Assembly (NCBI RefSeq): GCF_013823965.1
Contig: NZ_PNNA01000048.1
Span: forward strand, 1 to 64,000
DNA from: Flavobacterium sp.
Lineage (GTDB): Bacteria; Bacteroidota; Bacteroidia; Flavobacteriales; Flavobacteriaceae
Reading direction: 5' to 3'
DNA length: 64,000 nucleotides
Every line of letters starts with the position of its first letter. Positions within the stretch are counted from its first letter, which is position 1. Shown one piece after another: positions 25,023 through 34,300 of the stretch. The position numbers were made by a program, and so were the translations under genes. The notes beneath the pieces are model-generated. The model searched no databases and was not told the DNA's origin. It saw only the letters and a list, made by a program, of their open reading frames with translations.

Positions 25023-25925
25023 CTATCTTAAAATTTTGTCAAATATATAAATTAATTGCAATAAAGTAATGTAAGAAACACTAACAAGCATCAAAGTTCT
25101 TGCGGCTTTTGCCGTTCTTAGCTTGTACAATTTCACTGCGTAAAAAAGCATCCAAAGTCCAAGTAAAAACACCAACACCGCAGCAATGGGCGTAATAAAC
25201 AATTGTCCCGTATAGCCCAAACACGGTAAAAGCGAGGCAACAATTAACCAAATCGTGTACAATATTATCTGCAAGGCTGTTCCTCTATCTTTCTTGCCTG
25301 TTGGCAACATAAAGAAACCTGCCTTTTCATAATCTTCATATAAAAACCAGCCAATTGCCCAAAAATGAGGAAACTGCCAGAAAAACTGGATTAGAAACAA
25401 GGTACCGGCTTCAATCCCAAAATCTCCAGTGGCCGCAACCCAACCCAACATAAACGGAATTGCTCCCGGAAAAGCTCCCACAAAAACCGACAAAGAAGTC
25501 ACCGTTTTTAAAGGCGTGTAAATACTGGTGTATAAAAAAATGGAAATCGCGCCAAACATCGCCGATTTTGGATTGATGCTATAAAGAAGAACAATTCCAA
25601 CAACGGTAAGCACACTGGCTACAACCAACGCCACATTCGGCTGCATTCTTCCCGAGGCAACGGGACGATTTTTGGTCCTGTCCATCAAGGCATCCAAATC
25701 TTTTTCGATGACTTGGTTATAGGCATTCGAGGCACCCACCATACAATAACCACCGATGGCCAACTTCAACAATATAACCCAATGCAAGGTTTGAAAATCT
25801 GGAACCCCAAGCAAAAATCCCGCGATGGATGAAAACACGACGCTAATAGCCAATCCCGCTTTAGTAATTGCTTTGAAATCAGTATAAATTGATTTTACGG
25901 AAAGGGTATTGGGCTTGCTGTTCAA
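25023..25925 (-). CDS. cyoE: Protoheme IX farnesyltransferase (heme O synthase)
   Basis: A 300-residue polytopic UbiA-superfamily prenyltransferase. It converts heme B to heme O, the first step to the heme of the oxidase. The first Asp-rich motif NAYNQVIEKDLDALMDRTKNRP and the YTPLKT motif are present, with about eight or nine transmembrane helices. It is the first gene of the oxidase subunit operon, preceded by the best promoter match in the window (25958-25989). Only heme A formation from heme O (CtaA) is missing from the neighbourhood. Confidence 0.94.
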   Translation of the reverse strand: MNSKPNTLSVKSIYTDFKAITKAGLAISVVFSSIAGFLLGVPDFQTLHWVILLKLAIGGYCMVGASNAYNQVIEKDLDALMDRTKNRPVASGRMQPNVALVVASVLTVVGIVLLYSINPKSAMFGAISIFLYTSIYTPLKTVTSLSVFVGAFPGAIPFMLGWVAATGDFGIEAGTLFLIQFFWQFPHFWAIGWFLYEDYEKAGFFMLPTGKKDRGTALQIILYTIWLIVASLLPCLGYTGQLFITPIAAVLVFLLGLWMLFYAVKLYKLRTAKAARTLMLVSVSYITLLQLIYIFDKILR

Positions 25926-25957
25926 GGTTTGGTTTATTTGTTTTTTTAAAACTTTTG

Positions 25958-25989
25958 CAAAAGTAGTTTATCGAAAGTGATTTGGCAAA
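25958..25989 (-). promoter_or_regulatory. -33/-7 promoter of the cyoE-oxidase operon
   Basis: On the - strand TTTG (25989-25986), a 20-base spacer and TACTTTTG (25965-25958) match the Bacteroidota pattern TTG-N17-23-TAnnTTTG. The predicted start is near 25951, leaving a leader of about 25 bases to the cyoE ATG at 25925. Confidence 0.65.
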
Positions 25990-26003
25990 TAAAAAAACGG
26001 CAT

Positions 26004-26032
26004 AAAAAAACCACTGCTTTTGGGTTGTGGTT
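26004..26032 (-). terminator. Terminator after the AT-rich gene pair
   Basis: The hairpin AACCAC...GTGGTT (26009-26014 with 26027-26032) is followed on the - strand by TTTTTTT. It lies 49 bases after the stop codon of the gene ending at 26081 and just upstream of the cyoE promoter, so it isolates the oxidase operon from read-through. Confidence 0.7.
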
Positions 26033-26080
26033 ATATTGATTATTTTAATAAAGCATTTTGATTTCGAGAGATTTAAAATA

Positions 26081-26752
26081 TCAATAAGCTTGATTGGTCA
26101 ATTTAGTTCCTTTAAGATTTACGATTTTTATTTCTATCTTACAGGATTCCATTTCACTTGTACTTATAAATTTTTTATCATAACTATTGTAAACAGATTT
26201 ATATTTGATATTATATGAAATACTTACCTCCTCAATTTTAACTTTATTTCTTTGCCCTATTGGAACTTTGTAAAAACTAACTCCTTCCCCTATTTTTTCA
26301 TGGGTATCAGATGTAAACGTAGTGAAAGAATTCTTATAAGGATATGTTTTTTTAAAAGCATTTAAATAATTATTATAATCTTCCAACATTTCATTATATC
26401 TATCTTTTGAATATTCTTGAACCGTGCTTATTTCATACAATTTGTCGTCAGCAAGACTTAACCAAATTATATTCTTGTTACCATTAAAACATTCATCTTG
26501 TATATGATTTAATTTTACATCAGTTTTATATATACTATCATTTTTTAAATAATCATACTTTGTCCATCTGTTTCCATATTGATTAATAAAATTCAAATCA
26601 GTCAGTTTTCCAATAGAATTTGGCGAATTGAGTATTTTAGTAATCTCAAATTTAGTTTGACCAAAATTAAAAGGAAAAATATTTAGCAATGTACATTGTG
26701 AATAGCTATTCAAGGATGTAAATAATACTATTATAAGGATTACTTTTTTCAT
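26081..26752 (-). CDS. Unrecognised secreted protein
   Basis: I do not recognise this family. The 223 residues start with a clear signal peptide (MKKVILIIVLFTSLNSYSQ). The mature part is rich in Asn, Lys, Tyr and Ile, with alternating strand-like segments and a cluster of Lys/Ser near the C-terminus. There are three Cys after the signal cleavage region (the first two residues later) but no lipobox. The base composition is clearly more AT-rich than the neighbours. It is followed by a terminator, and the next gene upstream is also unrecognised. Secretion is well supported and function is unknown. Confidence 0.6.
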   Translation of the reverse strand: MKKVILIIVLFTSLNSYSQCTLLNIFPFNFGQTKFEITKILNSPNSIGKLTDLNFINQYGNRWTKYDYLKNDSIYKTDVKLNHIQDECFNGNKNIIWLSLADDKLYEISTVQEYSKDRYNEMLEDYNNYLNAFKKTYPYKNSFTTFTSDTHEKIGEGVSFYKVPIGQRNKVKIEEVSISYNIKYKSVYNSYDKKFISTSEMESCKIEIKIVNLKGTKLTNQAY

Positions 26753-26844
26753 ATTTATTTAATTTGTAACAATTAATTATTATTTCAAAAAGAGAGAAGT
26801 TTGTAAATGATAAGCTTTGCTTATTAAAAGGATTGGCGAAGGCA

Positions 26845-27480
26845 TTATTCTCGCAAAATAAGATTTGCCTTAAGTTTATTTTTCAATTCTTTATATTCCA
26901 TCTTAGTAGACTTTTTCCATTCCTCCAAAATCATTTTATCTTCTTCTGGGATTGTGCCAATCTTTATTCCATAACAAATATATTTTTCTCCATCAAAATG
27001 AAGTGATGATTTAATAAACTTATGAGTTTCAGAAATTATTACAAATGCTTTTTGCATTATTTTAGAATTAAAATTAATATCTTCATCCATCATATAATAG
27101 GAATGAATATAAGCACTTAATTTATGCTGTAAGTCTTTTGAATTTTTAAAGTCATAATGTTTGTCTTTTACATCCAAATTCTCACATACAGCTTGATAGA
27201 ACATTTGATATTTTTCTTTTAAAATGCCAATTTTTCTATTGACTGCGTAAATTCCATTTTTAGGCTTAGAATCTTCAAGGATTAACAACCGCTCTTCCTC
27301 ATTAACAGACAGCAATATTTTATGCAAATCTAAAATTTCAAGTGCAATTCTTGAATCAAGACAAGCATAAATTAAAGCACTTGAATTTTTATTAACTTTT
27401 GCAAATTCTAACAGTTCTTGTGATTGACGTATTAAATAAATAAAATTATTTTCTCTAAAATCTGAATTATAATTGTCCAT
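26845..27480 (-). CDS. Unrecognised cytoplasmic, mostly helical protein
   Basis: A 211-residue protein with no signal peptide or membrane helix. Predicted largely helical: N-terminal helices (about 10-60; FIYLIRQSQELLEFA and SSALIYACLDSRIALEILDL), a middle region with KEKYQMFYQAV, and a charged C-terminal helix (KSTKMEYKELKNKLKANL). The helical N-terminal half, with ACLDSRIALE, is reminiscent of HEPN-like helical bundles, but the RxxxxH-type motif is not evident, so I do not assign it. Base composition is AT-rich. It is 92 bases upstream of the secreted unknown gene. No insertion sequence flanks the pair. Confidence 0.6.
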   Translation of the reverse strand: MDNYNSDFRENNFIYLIRQSQELLEFAKVNKNSSALIYACLDSRIALEILDLHKILLSVNEEERLLILEDSKPKNGIYAVNRKIGILKEKYQMFYQAVCENLDVKDKHYDFKNSKDLQHKLSAYIHSYYMMDEDINFNSKIMQKAFVIISETHKFIKSSLHFDGEKYICYGIKIGTIPEEDKMILEEWKKSTKMEYKELKNKLKANLILRE

Positions 27481-27581
27481 TTATTTGATTTTTAGACGGA
27501 TTGCAAATTGCCGTTGATATGTATATATAACCTCTCTCGCATTCTATTAAAAAACAATAATTAAATTTTAAACACAAACTA

Positions 27582-29705
27582 CTAATAATCAAAATACCAA
27601 TTAAACACGTCCGAGCGAATTCCCAAAGAAAACCAAGTCGTGCTTTCCTTGAAAGTCGTCAATGTATCTTGTGAAGGATCAAAATTCCTGTAAATAAAGC
27701 TGCCAAAAAGTTTCAAATTCGTCATTGGGTTTAACAAATATCCGGCTTGCAAGTCCGTGATAAAAACATTGCTCTTGTTTCCTTGACCTACTTTCACGCC
27801 TTTGTCGGCATAACGCTCAACATCATAATCCCTGTAAATATTTCCACCATAATTGGAATTGGCTCCAGAACTGGCAAAATCCAATCCACGAACTCCATAC
27901 GTTATTTTGGCATCGGCAAAAAGTCTGCCTTTGTGGTAACGACCAATGGCAACGAATTCTTCAAAATTTCCACCCCATTGATGGCCGATGTTTTGATTGG
28001 CGTGTCCATAATTCGTGATTGGGTCACTGTGCGAATACACATAAGGACGCACATGATTGTATTCCAGTTGCAACAACAAATTGTCTACTTGAAATGCATT
28101 GAAATATTTTATGCCCAATTGATACCCAAATTTATTTTTCCAGCTATTGTCTCCCGCTTTCACGTCTCCGAGAGAAAATTCATCCAAGAGAAATTGCCCG
28201 TAAAGATTGACCTGATTGTTCCATTTGTATTTATAGGTCAAGCCCAAAAGAGCATTTCCCGTTCTTGCAGAAGCCGCAAACTCGACAGCACGGTAGAAAA
28301 TAATGGGATTCACGAAATACATGTCAAATCCTCTATTATTGGTATCCGTCCAAATTACGGATTCAAAAAAACCAACATTCAATCGATTCGATATATTCCA
28401 ACTCAAATAATGATTTGCCATAAACTTTGTGGCATAAGTTCGTTCCAAGGTGACTTCTGGACGCACATCTTTAAGCCACATATAAGTATTGGTGTATTTT
28501 ATTTTCCAAAAATTGGTGTTGATTTTAAAATACGGATACGGACTTGCTCCGTCGCTTTCGAATAACGAACGGTATCCATCACCAATAAAATTTCGACCGT
28601 ATCCCAATTGCAAATCGATAAACTTGGCAGGAGCAAAAGTTAAATTGGCTTCCGCCAACGGAAAATCGTAGGCATCTGTTTTAAAGTCTTTGGCAATTCC
28701 AATTCCTGGAATAATGGATGGATTTCCTCCGGCCGGTTTTATGGATTCGGCATAACGATTGTAATAATCGGCAAATCTTCCTTGACTCTCAAAAATGGTG
28801 GTCGTAAAATTAAGTTGCGAACCCAATCCTCCGCTAAAATTGATTCCTCTTGTATTGACAAACGTGTTCACCTGTTTTTTTCCGGATGCCGTTCCTACTT
28901 GAAAATCAACAATCGGATTAATGACAAACCAATACTCTTCGCCTTGAATTTCGACCAAATTTTCATTCCACAATTTTCGCCCCCACCAGCCAGAAGTCTT
29001 TGTTTTCAGCTTTTCATTTTCGGCCGCGAGATCATAATATTTGGCAACTTCCTTATAAGTGTATGGTTTTGAAGCCGTGTGATTATTGCTGCCCACTTGG
29101 TTCATTGAAGTATCAAAATGTGCATAATAACTGTGCGAAAAAGGAACATTCAAATGACTTTTGAACTGTGGATTGTTGAATTTTTTATACACAATACCGT
29201 CTAATTCATTAAGTTTTTTAGGCGTTGCTTTCACTGTTTCGGCAACAAGAACTGCTTCAGAAGCTAGTTGTTCAGGACTTTTTAGAGGTATGGAAATGGT
29301 AATATTGTATTGGGAAAAAGTTGGGTTCCCATTATAAGTAGGTGGTTTTATATTTGGCAATTTTCCAAAGACTCTTTTGGTTTCCTTAATCAATAAATCA
29401 TCGATGGCATTCACGTAAATTATTTTGAAAACGCCATTTTTGCTGACTTCAAATAGCACCTTAATATTGCCTTTGAAATTGTTTTGAAGCAAATTTTCGG
29501 GAACGACAAAATTTTGAAAAACAAAATCTTGCACCTGATTGTAGAAACAATTCTCCAATGCTTTCGCTTCTAAATTTTCGCAATTTGGAAAAACAGGAAA
29601 TCGTTCGGCAGAAGACCCAGATTGTTTTGAACTTTCATTTGACTCTTGCGCAAAAACCACAAAAGTGCAAAGTGTTAAAAGCAATGTCAGCAATCCTTTT
29701 TTCAT
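27582..29705 (-). CDS. remB: RemB-like gliding-associated outer-membrane protein
   Basis: A 707-residue protein with a signal peptide (about 1-19, ...VVFAQ), a TonB-C-terminal-like periplasmic domain (about 35-135; cysteines in FPNCE and ENCFY, then NFKGNIKVLFEVSKNGVFK), a linker, and a large beta-barrel or capsule-assembly-like region (about 225-707) with many aromatic strands (ATKFMANHYLSWNISNRLNVGF). I match it to Flavobacterium RemB from memory of the architecture. The name is less certain than the class. RemB is implicated in gliding motility at the cell surface. It follows deoC by 15 bases in the gcvH-vanZ-deoC unit, which has no obvious functional tie to motility. Confidence 0.6.
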   Translation of the reverse strand: MKKGLLTLLLTLCTFVVFAQESNESSKQSGSSAERFPVFPNCENLEAKALENCFYNQVQDFVFQNFVVPENLLQNNFKGNIKVLFEVSKNGVFKIIYVNAIDDLLIKETKRVFGKLPNIKPPTYNGNPTFSQYNITISIPLKSPEQLASEAVLVAETVKATPKKLNELDGIVYKKFNNPQFKSHLNVPFSHSYYAHFDTSMNQVGSNNHTASKPYTYKEVAKYYDLAAENEKLKTKTSGWWGRKLWNENLVEIQGEEYWFVINPIVDFQVGTASGKKQVNTFVNTRGINFSGGLGSQLNFTTTIFESQGRFADYYNRYAESIKPAGGNPSIIPGIGIAKDFKTDAYDFPLAEANLTFAPAKFIDLQLGYGRNFIGDGYRSLFESDGASPYPYFKINTNFWKIKYTNTYMWLKDVRPEVTLERTYATKFMANHYLSWNISNRLNVGFFESVIWTDTNNRGFDMYFVNPIIFYRAVEFAASARTGNALLGLTYKYKWNNQVNLYGQFLLDEFSLGDVKAGDNSWKNKFGYQLGIKYFNAFQVDNLLLQLEYNHVRPYVYSHSDPITNYGHANQNIGHQWGGNFEEFVAIGRYHKGRLFADAKITYGVRGLDFASSGANSNYGGNIYRDYDVERYADKGVKVGQGNKSNVFITDLQAGYLLNPMTNLKLFGSFIYRNFDPSQDTLTTFKESTTWFSLGIRSDVFNWYFDY

Positions 29706-29720
29706 GTTTTGTTTTCTTGT

Positions 29721-30464
29721 TTAGTAACCGCCTTCCGTTTTTTCACCGTTAGCAATCGCTTTTGCCCCTGAAGTCCCGATTCGTTTTACGCCAAGGCCAA
29801 TCATTTCGACAGCTTCTTCATACGTTCTCACTCCACCTGCTGCTTTCACTGGAAGTGGCGAGGCGTTTTCGAGCATCATTATTATGGTTGGAACCGTAGC
29901 TCCGTTGGGAAGATTATTTTCTGTTTTGTAAAAACCAGTTGATGATTTTACAAAAACTGAAGCGAAATTTTCTTCTTTAAAATTAGTAATGACAATGTTT
30001 TTTATCAAAGCCGACAGCTGAATAATTTGTTTGTCGGTTAGCGCCGCCACTTCGATAATCCATTTTACGACTTTATTGTTGGCCAAGCCTAATTGGGTAC
30101 ACAACAGAATTTCTTCTTTGACCAAATCTACGTTCCCTTGCTTGAATGCTTCGTAATTACAAACAAAATCGAGATCGTCAGCGCCATCAGCAATGGCTTG
30201 GGTTGCTTCGGCAAGTTTGGCTTCTAATCCTGCTTTTCCTTCCGGAAAATCAATTACGGTTCCTATTTGAACAGGTGAATTGGCATCAATGATCATTGTG
30301 CTGGCAATTGAAACCATGTCAGGTCGAATCATGATGAGTTTAAAATTCTCGTCGATGGCTTCCTGAATAAATTTTTTGACAATTATCGTGTTTTCCGCTT
30401 CGCTAATTCCAGCTTGCGCAGGTGTTTTTAAATAGGTCGAATCTAGGTATTGCTTGATATTCAT
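29721..30464 (-). CDS. deoC: Deoxyribose-phosphate aldolase
   Basis: A 247-residue class I aldolase (TIM barrel) that cleaves 2-deoxyribose 5-phosphate to glyceraldehyde 3-phosphate and acetaldehyde. The Schiff-base lysine lies in VFVKSSTGFY (family VKTSTGF), and the second catalytic Lys in KAAGGVRTYEEA. The N-terminal LDSTYLKTPAQ is conserved with the DeoC LDHT.L motif. It is 28 bases after vanZ. No other deoxynucleoside catabolic gene (deoA, deoD) is nearby. Confidence 0.94.
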   Translation of the reverse strand: MNIKQYLDSTYLKTPAQAGISEAENTIIVKKFIQEAIDENFKLIMIRPDMVSIASTMIIDANSPVQIGTVIDFPEGKAGLEAKLAEATQAIADGADDLDFVCNYEAFKQGNVDLVKEEILLCTQLGLANNKVVKWIIEVAALTDKQIIQLSALIKNIVITNFKEENFASVFVKSSTGFYKTENNLPNGATVPTIIMMLENASPLPVKAAGGVRTYEEAVEMIGLGVKRIGTSGAKAIANGEKTEGGY

Positions 30465-30492
30465 TTGCTTACTAAAAATATTACTTTATAAA

Positions 30493-30879
30493 TTAAATTT
30501 TATCAACTATTCCGTTGATGGCATTCAACAAAATAATGGAGAATGCGGCAAGAAAAGCTCCAAATAAATTTGCCAAAACATCAAAAACATCAGCACTTCT
30601 GGTTGTTGTAAAATATTGTTGCATTAATTCGATTGCTATTCCTAAAACAAAAGAACCAATTATGGTAAAAGTCAAAAGTTTAAAGTTGTTTGAACTGGTA
30701 AATTTCTTTTTTAAGTACAAAAACCAAAGAATCGTAAATACAAAATGAAATCCTGAATGAATCACTTTATCCAAGTTTTGGATGTTTACTTTAGGAATAT
30801 CGCTTGATTTTATTAAACAAAAAAACAGAATTATTCCGGTCCAAAATAATGCCGCGAAAAGAAAAACCCGTTTAAGCAC
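30493..30879 (-). CDS. VanZ-family membrane protein
   Basis: A 128-residue protein with four transmembrane helices (about 5-22, 42-60, 72-92 and 98-120). VanZ-like features are [14 protein letters not shown] and [29 protein letters not shown], the latter being the hallmark E.xQ...R..d..D...N..G pattern. VanZ proteins confer teicoplanin resistance in Gram-positives, but in this phylum the role is unknown. Its start overlaps the end of gcvH by 8 bases, indicating translational coupling. Confidence 0.87.
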   Translation of the reverse strand: MLKRVFLFAALFWTGIILFFCLIKSSDIPKVNIQNLDKVIHSGFHFVFTILWFLYLKKKFTSSNNFKLLTFTIIGSFVLGIAIELMQQYFTTTRSADVFDVLANLFGAFLAAFSIILLNAINGIVDKI

Positions 30880-31252
30880 CTATCAATTCCTTGTATGCTT
30901 CATTTGAAAGCAAAGAATCTATTTCGTCCTGGTTTGATATTTTCACTTTTATCATCCATCCTGCTCCGTAAGGATCCAAGTTTACGCTTTCTGGTTTGCT
31001 TTCTAAATCATCGTTAAATTCGATAATTTCTCCAGACAACGGAAGAAACAAATCCGAAACGGTTTTTACAGCTTCAACAGTTCCAAAAACTTCGTCTTTT
31101 TCCAAGGTTTGATCCAATGTTTCCACTTCAACATATACAATGTCTCCTAGCTCTTTTTGTGCAAAATGCGTAATTCCCACTGTTGCAATATCGCCGTCAA
31201 TGCTAACCCATTCGTGATCTTTTGTGTACTTTAAATTTGCTGGTATATTCAT
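30872..31252 (-). CDS. gcvH: Glycine cleavage system H protein
   Basis: A 126-residue lipoyl carrier protein that shuttles the aminomethyl group between the P, T and L proteins. The lipoylated Lys63 is in [10 protein letters not shown], and the N-terminal KYTKDHEWV and downstream SGEI.EFN..L...P and GWM.K.K motifs are all in place. Length is normal. It is the first gene of the gcvH-vanZ-deoC-remB-like unit. The partner genes gcvP and gcvT are elsewhere, as is usual in this phylum. Confidence 0.96.
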   Translation of the reverse strand: MNIPANLKYTKDHEWVSIDGDIATVGITHFAQKELGDIVYVEVETLDQTLEKDEVFGTVEAVKTVSDLFLPLSGEIIEFNDDLESKPESVNLDPYGAGWMIKVKISNQDEIDSLLSNEAYKELIGA

Positions 31253-31310
31253 TTTAATTAAGTTTACGCCCCTAAATTTAAGGGACAGATTTTAGGTTTT
31301 AGATTTTTTC

Positions 31311-31318
31311 CAAAAGTA
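31311..31318 (-). promoter_or_regulatory. -7 promoter element of the gcvH operon
   Basis: TACTTTTG on the - strand matches TAnnTTTG, 58 bases before the gcvH start. No -33 TTG at correct spacing. The leader includes the near-palindrome CCCCTAAATTTAAGGG (31269-31284), which could fold in the mRNA. Confidence 0.4.
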
Positions 31319-31361
31319 TTATTTCAAATGCTATTATCACACTGATTGTGACAAAACTTTA

Positions 31362-34300
31362 TTAATTTCCAAAATTATATCGCAACGTGAATCCCGAACG
31401 AATATTTGTCAAAGGAAATGAAGTCGATATCACGGCTTGAGAAAATGCATGGTCATAATAGAAAATAGCCGTCAGGTTTTTGCTGAAAGAATAATCTGCC
31501 GTTAATTTTAAAGACCAAACATTTTGCCCTCCGGCCAATTGATTGTTGTCGTAATCCAAATATCTAACAATGGTTTTATTATTTCTATAAGACACATCCG
31601 CTTTTATGATGACATCGCTTTTTATTATTCCTGTGGGATTATCAGCAAGTTGAGAGGAGAAAATTACGTCTTTGATTCGATATCCAAGACCTACCACATA
31701 CTCTATTCCTTTTACTTCGGTCAATAAATTATTGTCAAAACTCATCGACAACGCTCGGTCTTTTTTAACCTCGGTAAGAACCTTCAACGAATTTACCAAT
31801 TCAAAATCCATTCTCACAAGCGGATTGAATTGCTCTACCAAATTGACGTTTGACATAATGGTTGGATTTAAAAAATTACCGCTGGCATCCACTCCATTAG
31901 GTGTTTTATCATATTCAAAATTAGATCTAAAGGCATTAATCGTGTATGAAGCCCTGTAATTTTGTTGCAAGGAGAATCGTTTGAAATTCTTTTTGAAAAA
32001 AGCATAACGCATCAATCCATTGTATTTTATAGCCCAATTGGGTATTGGAAAACTTTTGAAAATCCCAAGAGAAACATCAGACGCGCCTTTATTTGAATGA
32101 TTTCCAAACATTACTTCACCTCCTGTATAAGCAGCTAAAAAGGCAGGCAACAAGACGGCTTGATTGTTTTTTCCGTATCCTTTTGGAAATCCATCAGCAT
32201 CTATATTAGCAGGATTACTAATATCTATTCCACGCTTTATGGCTAATCTATTTGCAACTATAAGTCTATTCTCTCTAAAATCATCAAATGAAACTGATCC
32301 ATTTTCATCACTTGACAAAAATGAAGATTTTAATAAAATGGTTGAAATGGAGAACGAACCAAAACTATAAGGCGATCTTGCATTGTATTGCCCATTGCTA
32401 ACGTCATATTGTTCCGAGAAATTTTCGGAATAAGATCTGTCCAATGTCAAGTCAATTTTAAAATCCGGGAACAAATCTAAATTTGCCGTTGTCTTGAACA
32501 CCTCGTTGCTGACTTGGGAATAATTTTGGTTAAAATCAGGATAATCCGTCAACCAACCGTTTTTGGCCGCTTCGTATCTAATATCGTCTTGGCTTCCAAA
32601 AACAAATCCAAGCGACGGTCTTGACGAACCAAAGAATCCAATTCCTGGTGTATATCCAGGCAAAACAGTTCCGCTATTTTTAGTATAACTGGATTGAATG
32701 TTTTTTACGCTGGTCAAAACTCCCACCAAGCCATTTAAAAAGTTGTTCTCCCTTGAAACCTGAAGATTTGTGTTAGCCACTTTTTCTCCTGGTTTTGGCG
32801 CAACAGCTTTAGGACTGGTCTTTAATTGTGATTTTTTGGTCAAACCGATATACTTGTAAAAAGTATCCATCGTAAATGTGGCATTCAAAATATGGGAGCT
32901 CGCATTTTGAATCGTGTTTCCTAAATTGTAATCCACTCCTCCAATGTTTATTTCAGACATTGCCACGGAAGCCCTTTGCCAACTGTAGTCACTTGTATAA
33001 TTATAGTTGGATTTTATGAAGCCGAGAAACGGTATTTTATCAATTGGAATCTCGTAATTCACCACTAATTGTTGCATGTGTTGGTTTGAATCGCCAATAT
33101 CCCAATAGCTGTCCCAAATCGTGAAACTATCAATTGGCACATTATCCTCGTTCATGTAGTTTTTTACAATGTTGCTGGAGGAAGCCGTATAATTTAATTT
33201 TAAGGATTTTGTCAAGTTAAAATTGAATCCGTATTGATAATTAAAGGCAAAATTTCTTCTGTACATTGGATCAATACCTATTCCTTCCACGTCTACTTGA
33301 CGAAATTGCTGGCGATTGTATTGTCTGTTGATATTCGTGTTAAAAGTGATATTAGACGGCAAATAATTAAAGTTAAAATCGCTTAGCAATTTCCAATAAC
33401 TACTTTTTTTCATAAATTCGGTTTTCTTGAACGGCTCAACGGATTTGGGTTGAAAACTATAAGCATAGTCAATGGCCGTGTTGGCTTGTTGGTCTACATA
33501 ATCCTCAATTTCAAAATCATGTCTTTCTACCTCATTGAAAGATTGGGAAAAAGTAAAGTTTTCAGGATCATAAATATGTTGTTTTTGTTCTTCTCCTCTT
33601 TCTTTTCTTACTCCAATAAAATTGATGCTTTGCCTTTTGGTATAATCTACCGCCCTGCTCTTGATGTTTTCTCTTTCGGTTGCATCGGCAGTGTAATCCA
33701 ACAATTGTTTTAGTTTGATGTCTTGATTAAACGGGTCGTATTCAGGCGTTATGGTTTCTTCTCCAACGGCATAATTAAACGGCAAAGTGATTTTCCATTT
33801 AGGAGGCAATAATTTTCCAAGACTTAAATTGGCAACAATATTATATTGTTGAACATCTTCGCGACTTCTTTCGTTTGGTCCTTCTTCCAATGCGCCAAAA
33901 CCAATAGTGCTTTTTCTTCCTGTTGCCGAAACATTGGCAAAATCGGCAAAATTCGAATCAACATTCAATATTGCAGCCATTCCTTTGCTGTTATCCATAT
34001 CAGCCACTCGAAGTTCATTGAACCAAACTTCCCCTTTTGTGTCTTGATGCGTTTCATCACTTTTTACCCCCAACATCAAATTACGAACCAATCCAAAATT
34101 TGGATTTCCTTTTATCCCCAATCTCAATTTATTGGATTTTCCTGCCAAAGAAGGATCAAGTTCATCTTCGTCTTGGTAATAAATTCCATCGGCTGGAAGT
34201 GTGTTTGGATCGATACCCATTGCTTTAATTTTCAATTGGGTCAATAATGCCAACGAAAGATCAATTTCATTCTCTGCTGGCCAAACCGCTTCAGCACTCA

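Noticed and set aside
26810..26824. ATAAGC TTT GCTTAT hairpin after the helical unknown gene
   Set aside because: Six AT-rich pairs with no T run on the - strand; too weak to call a terminator.
31337..31351. TCACA-CTGAT-TGTGA palindrome between sprA and gcvH
   Set aside because: It resembles halves of a CRP/FNR site, but the half-site order is reversed from TGTGA-N6-TCACA and the spacing is wrong. No T run follows, so it is not a convincing terminator for sprA either.
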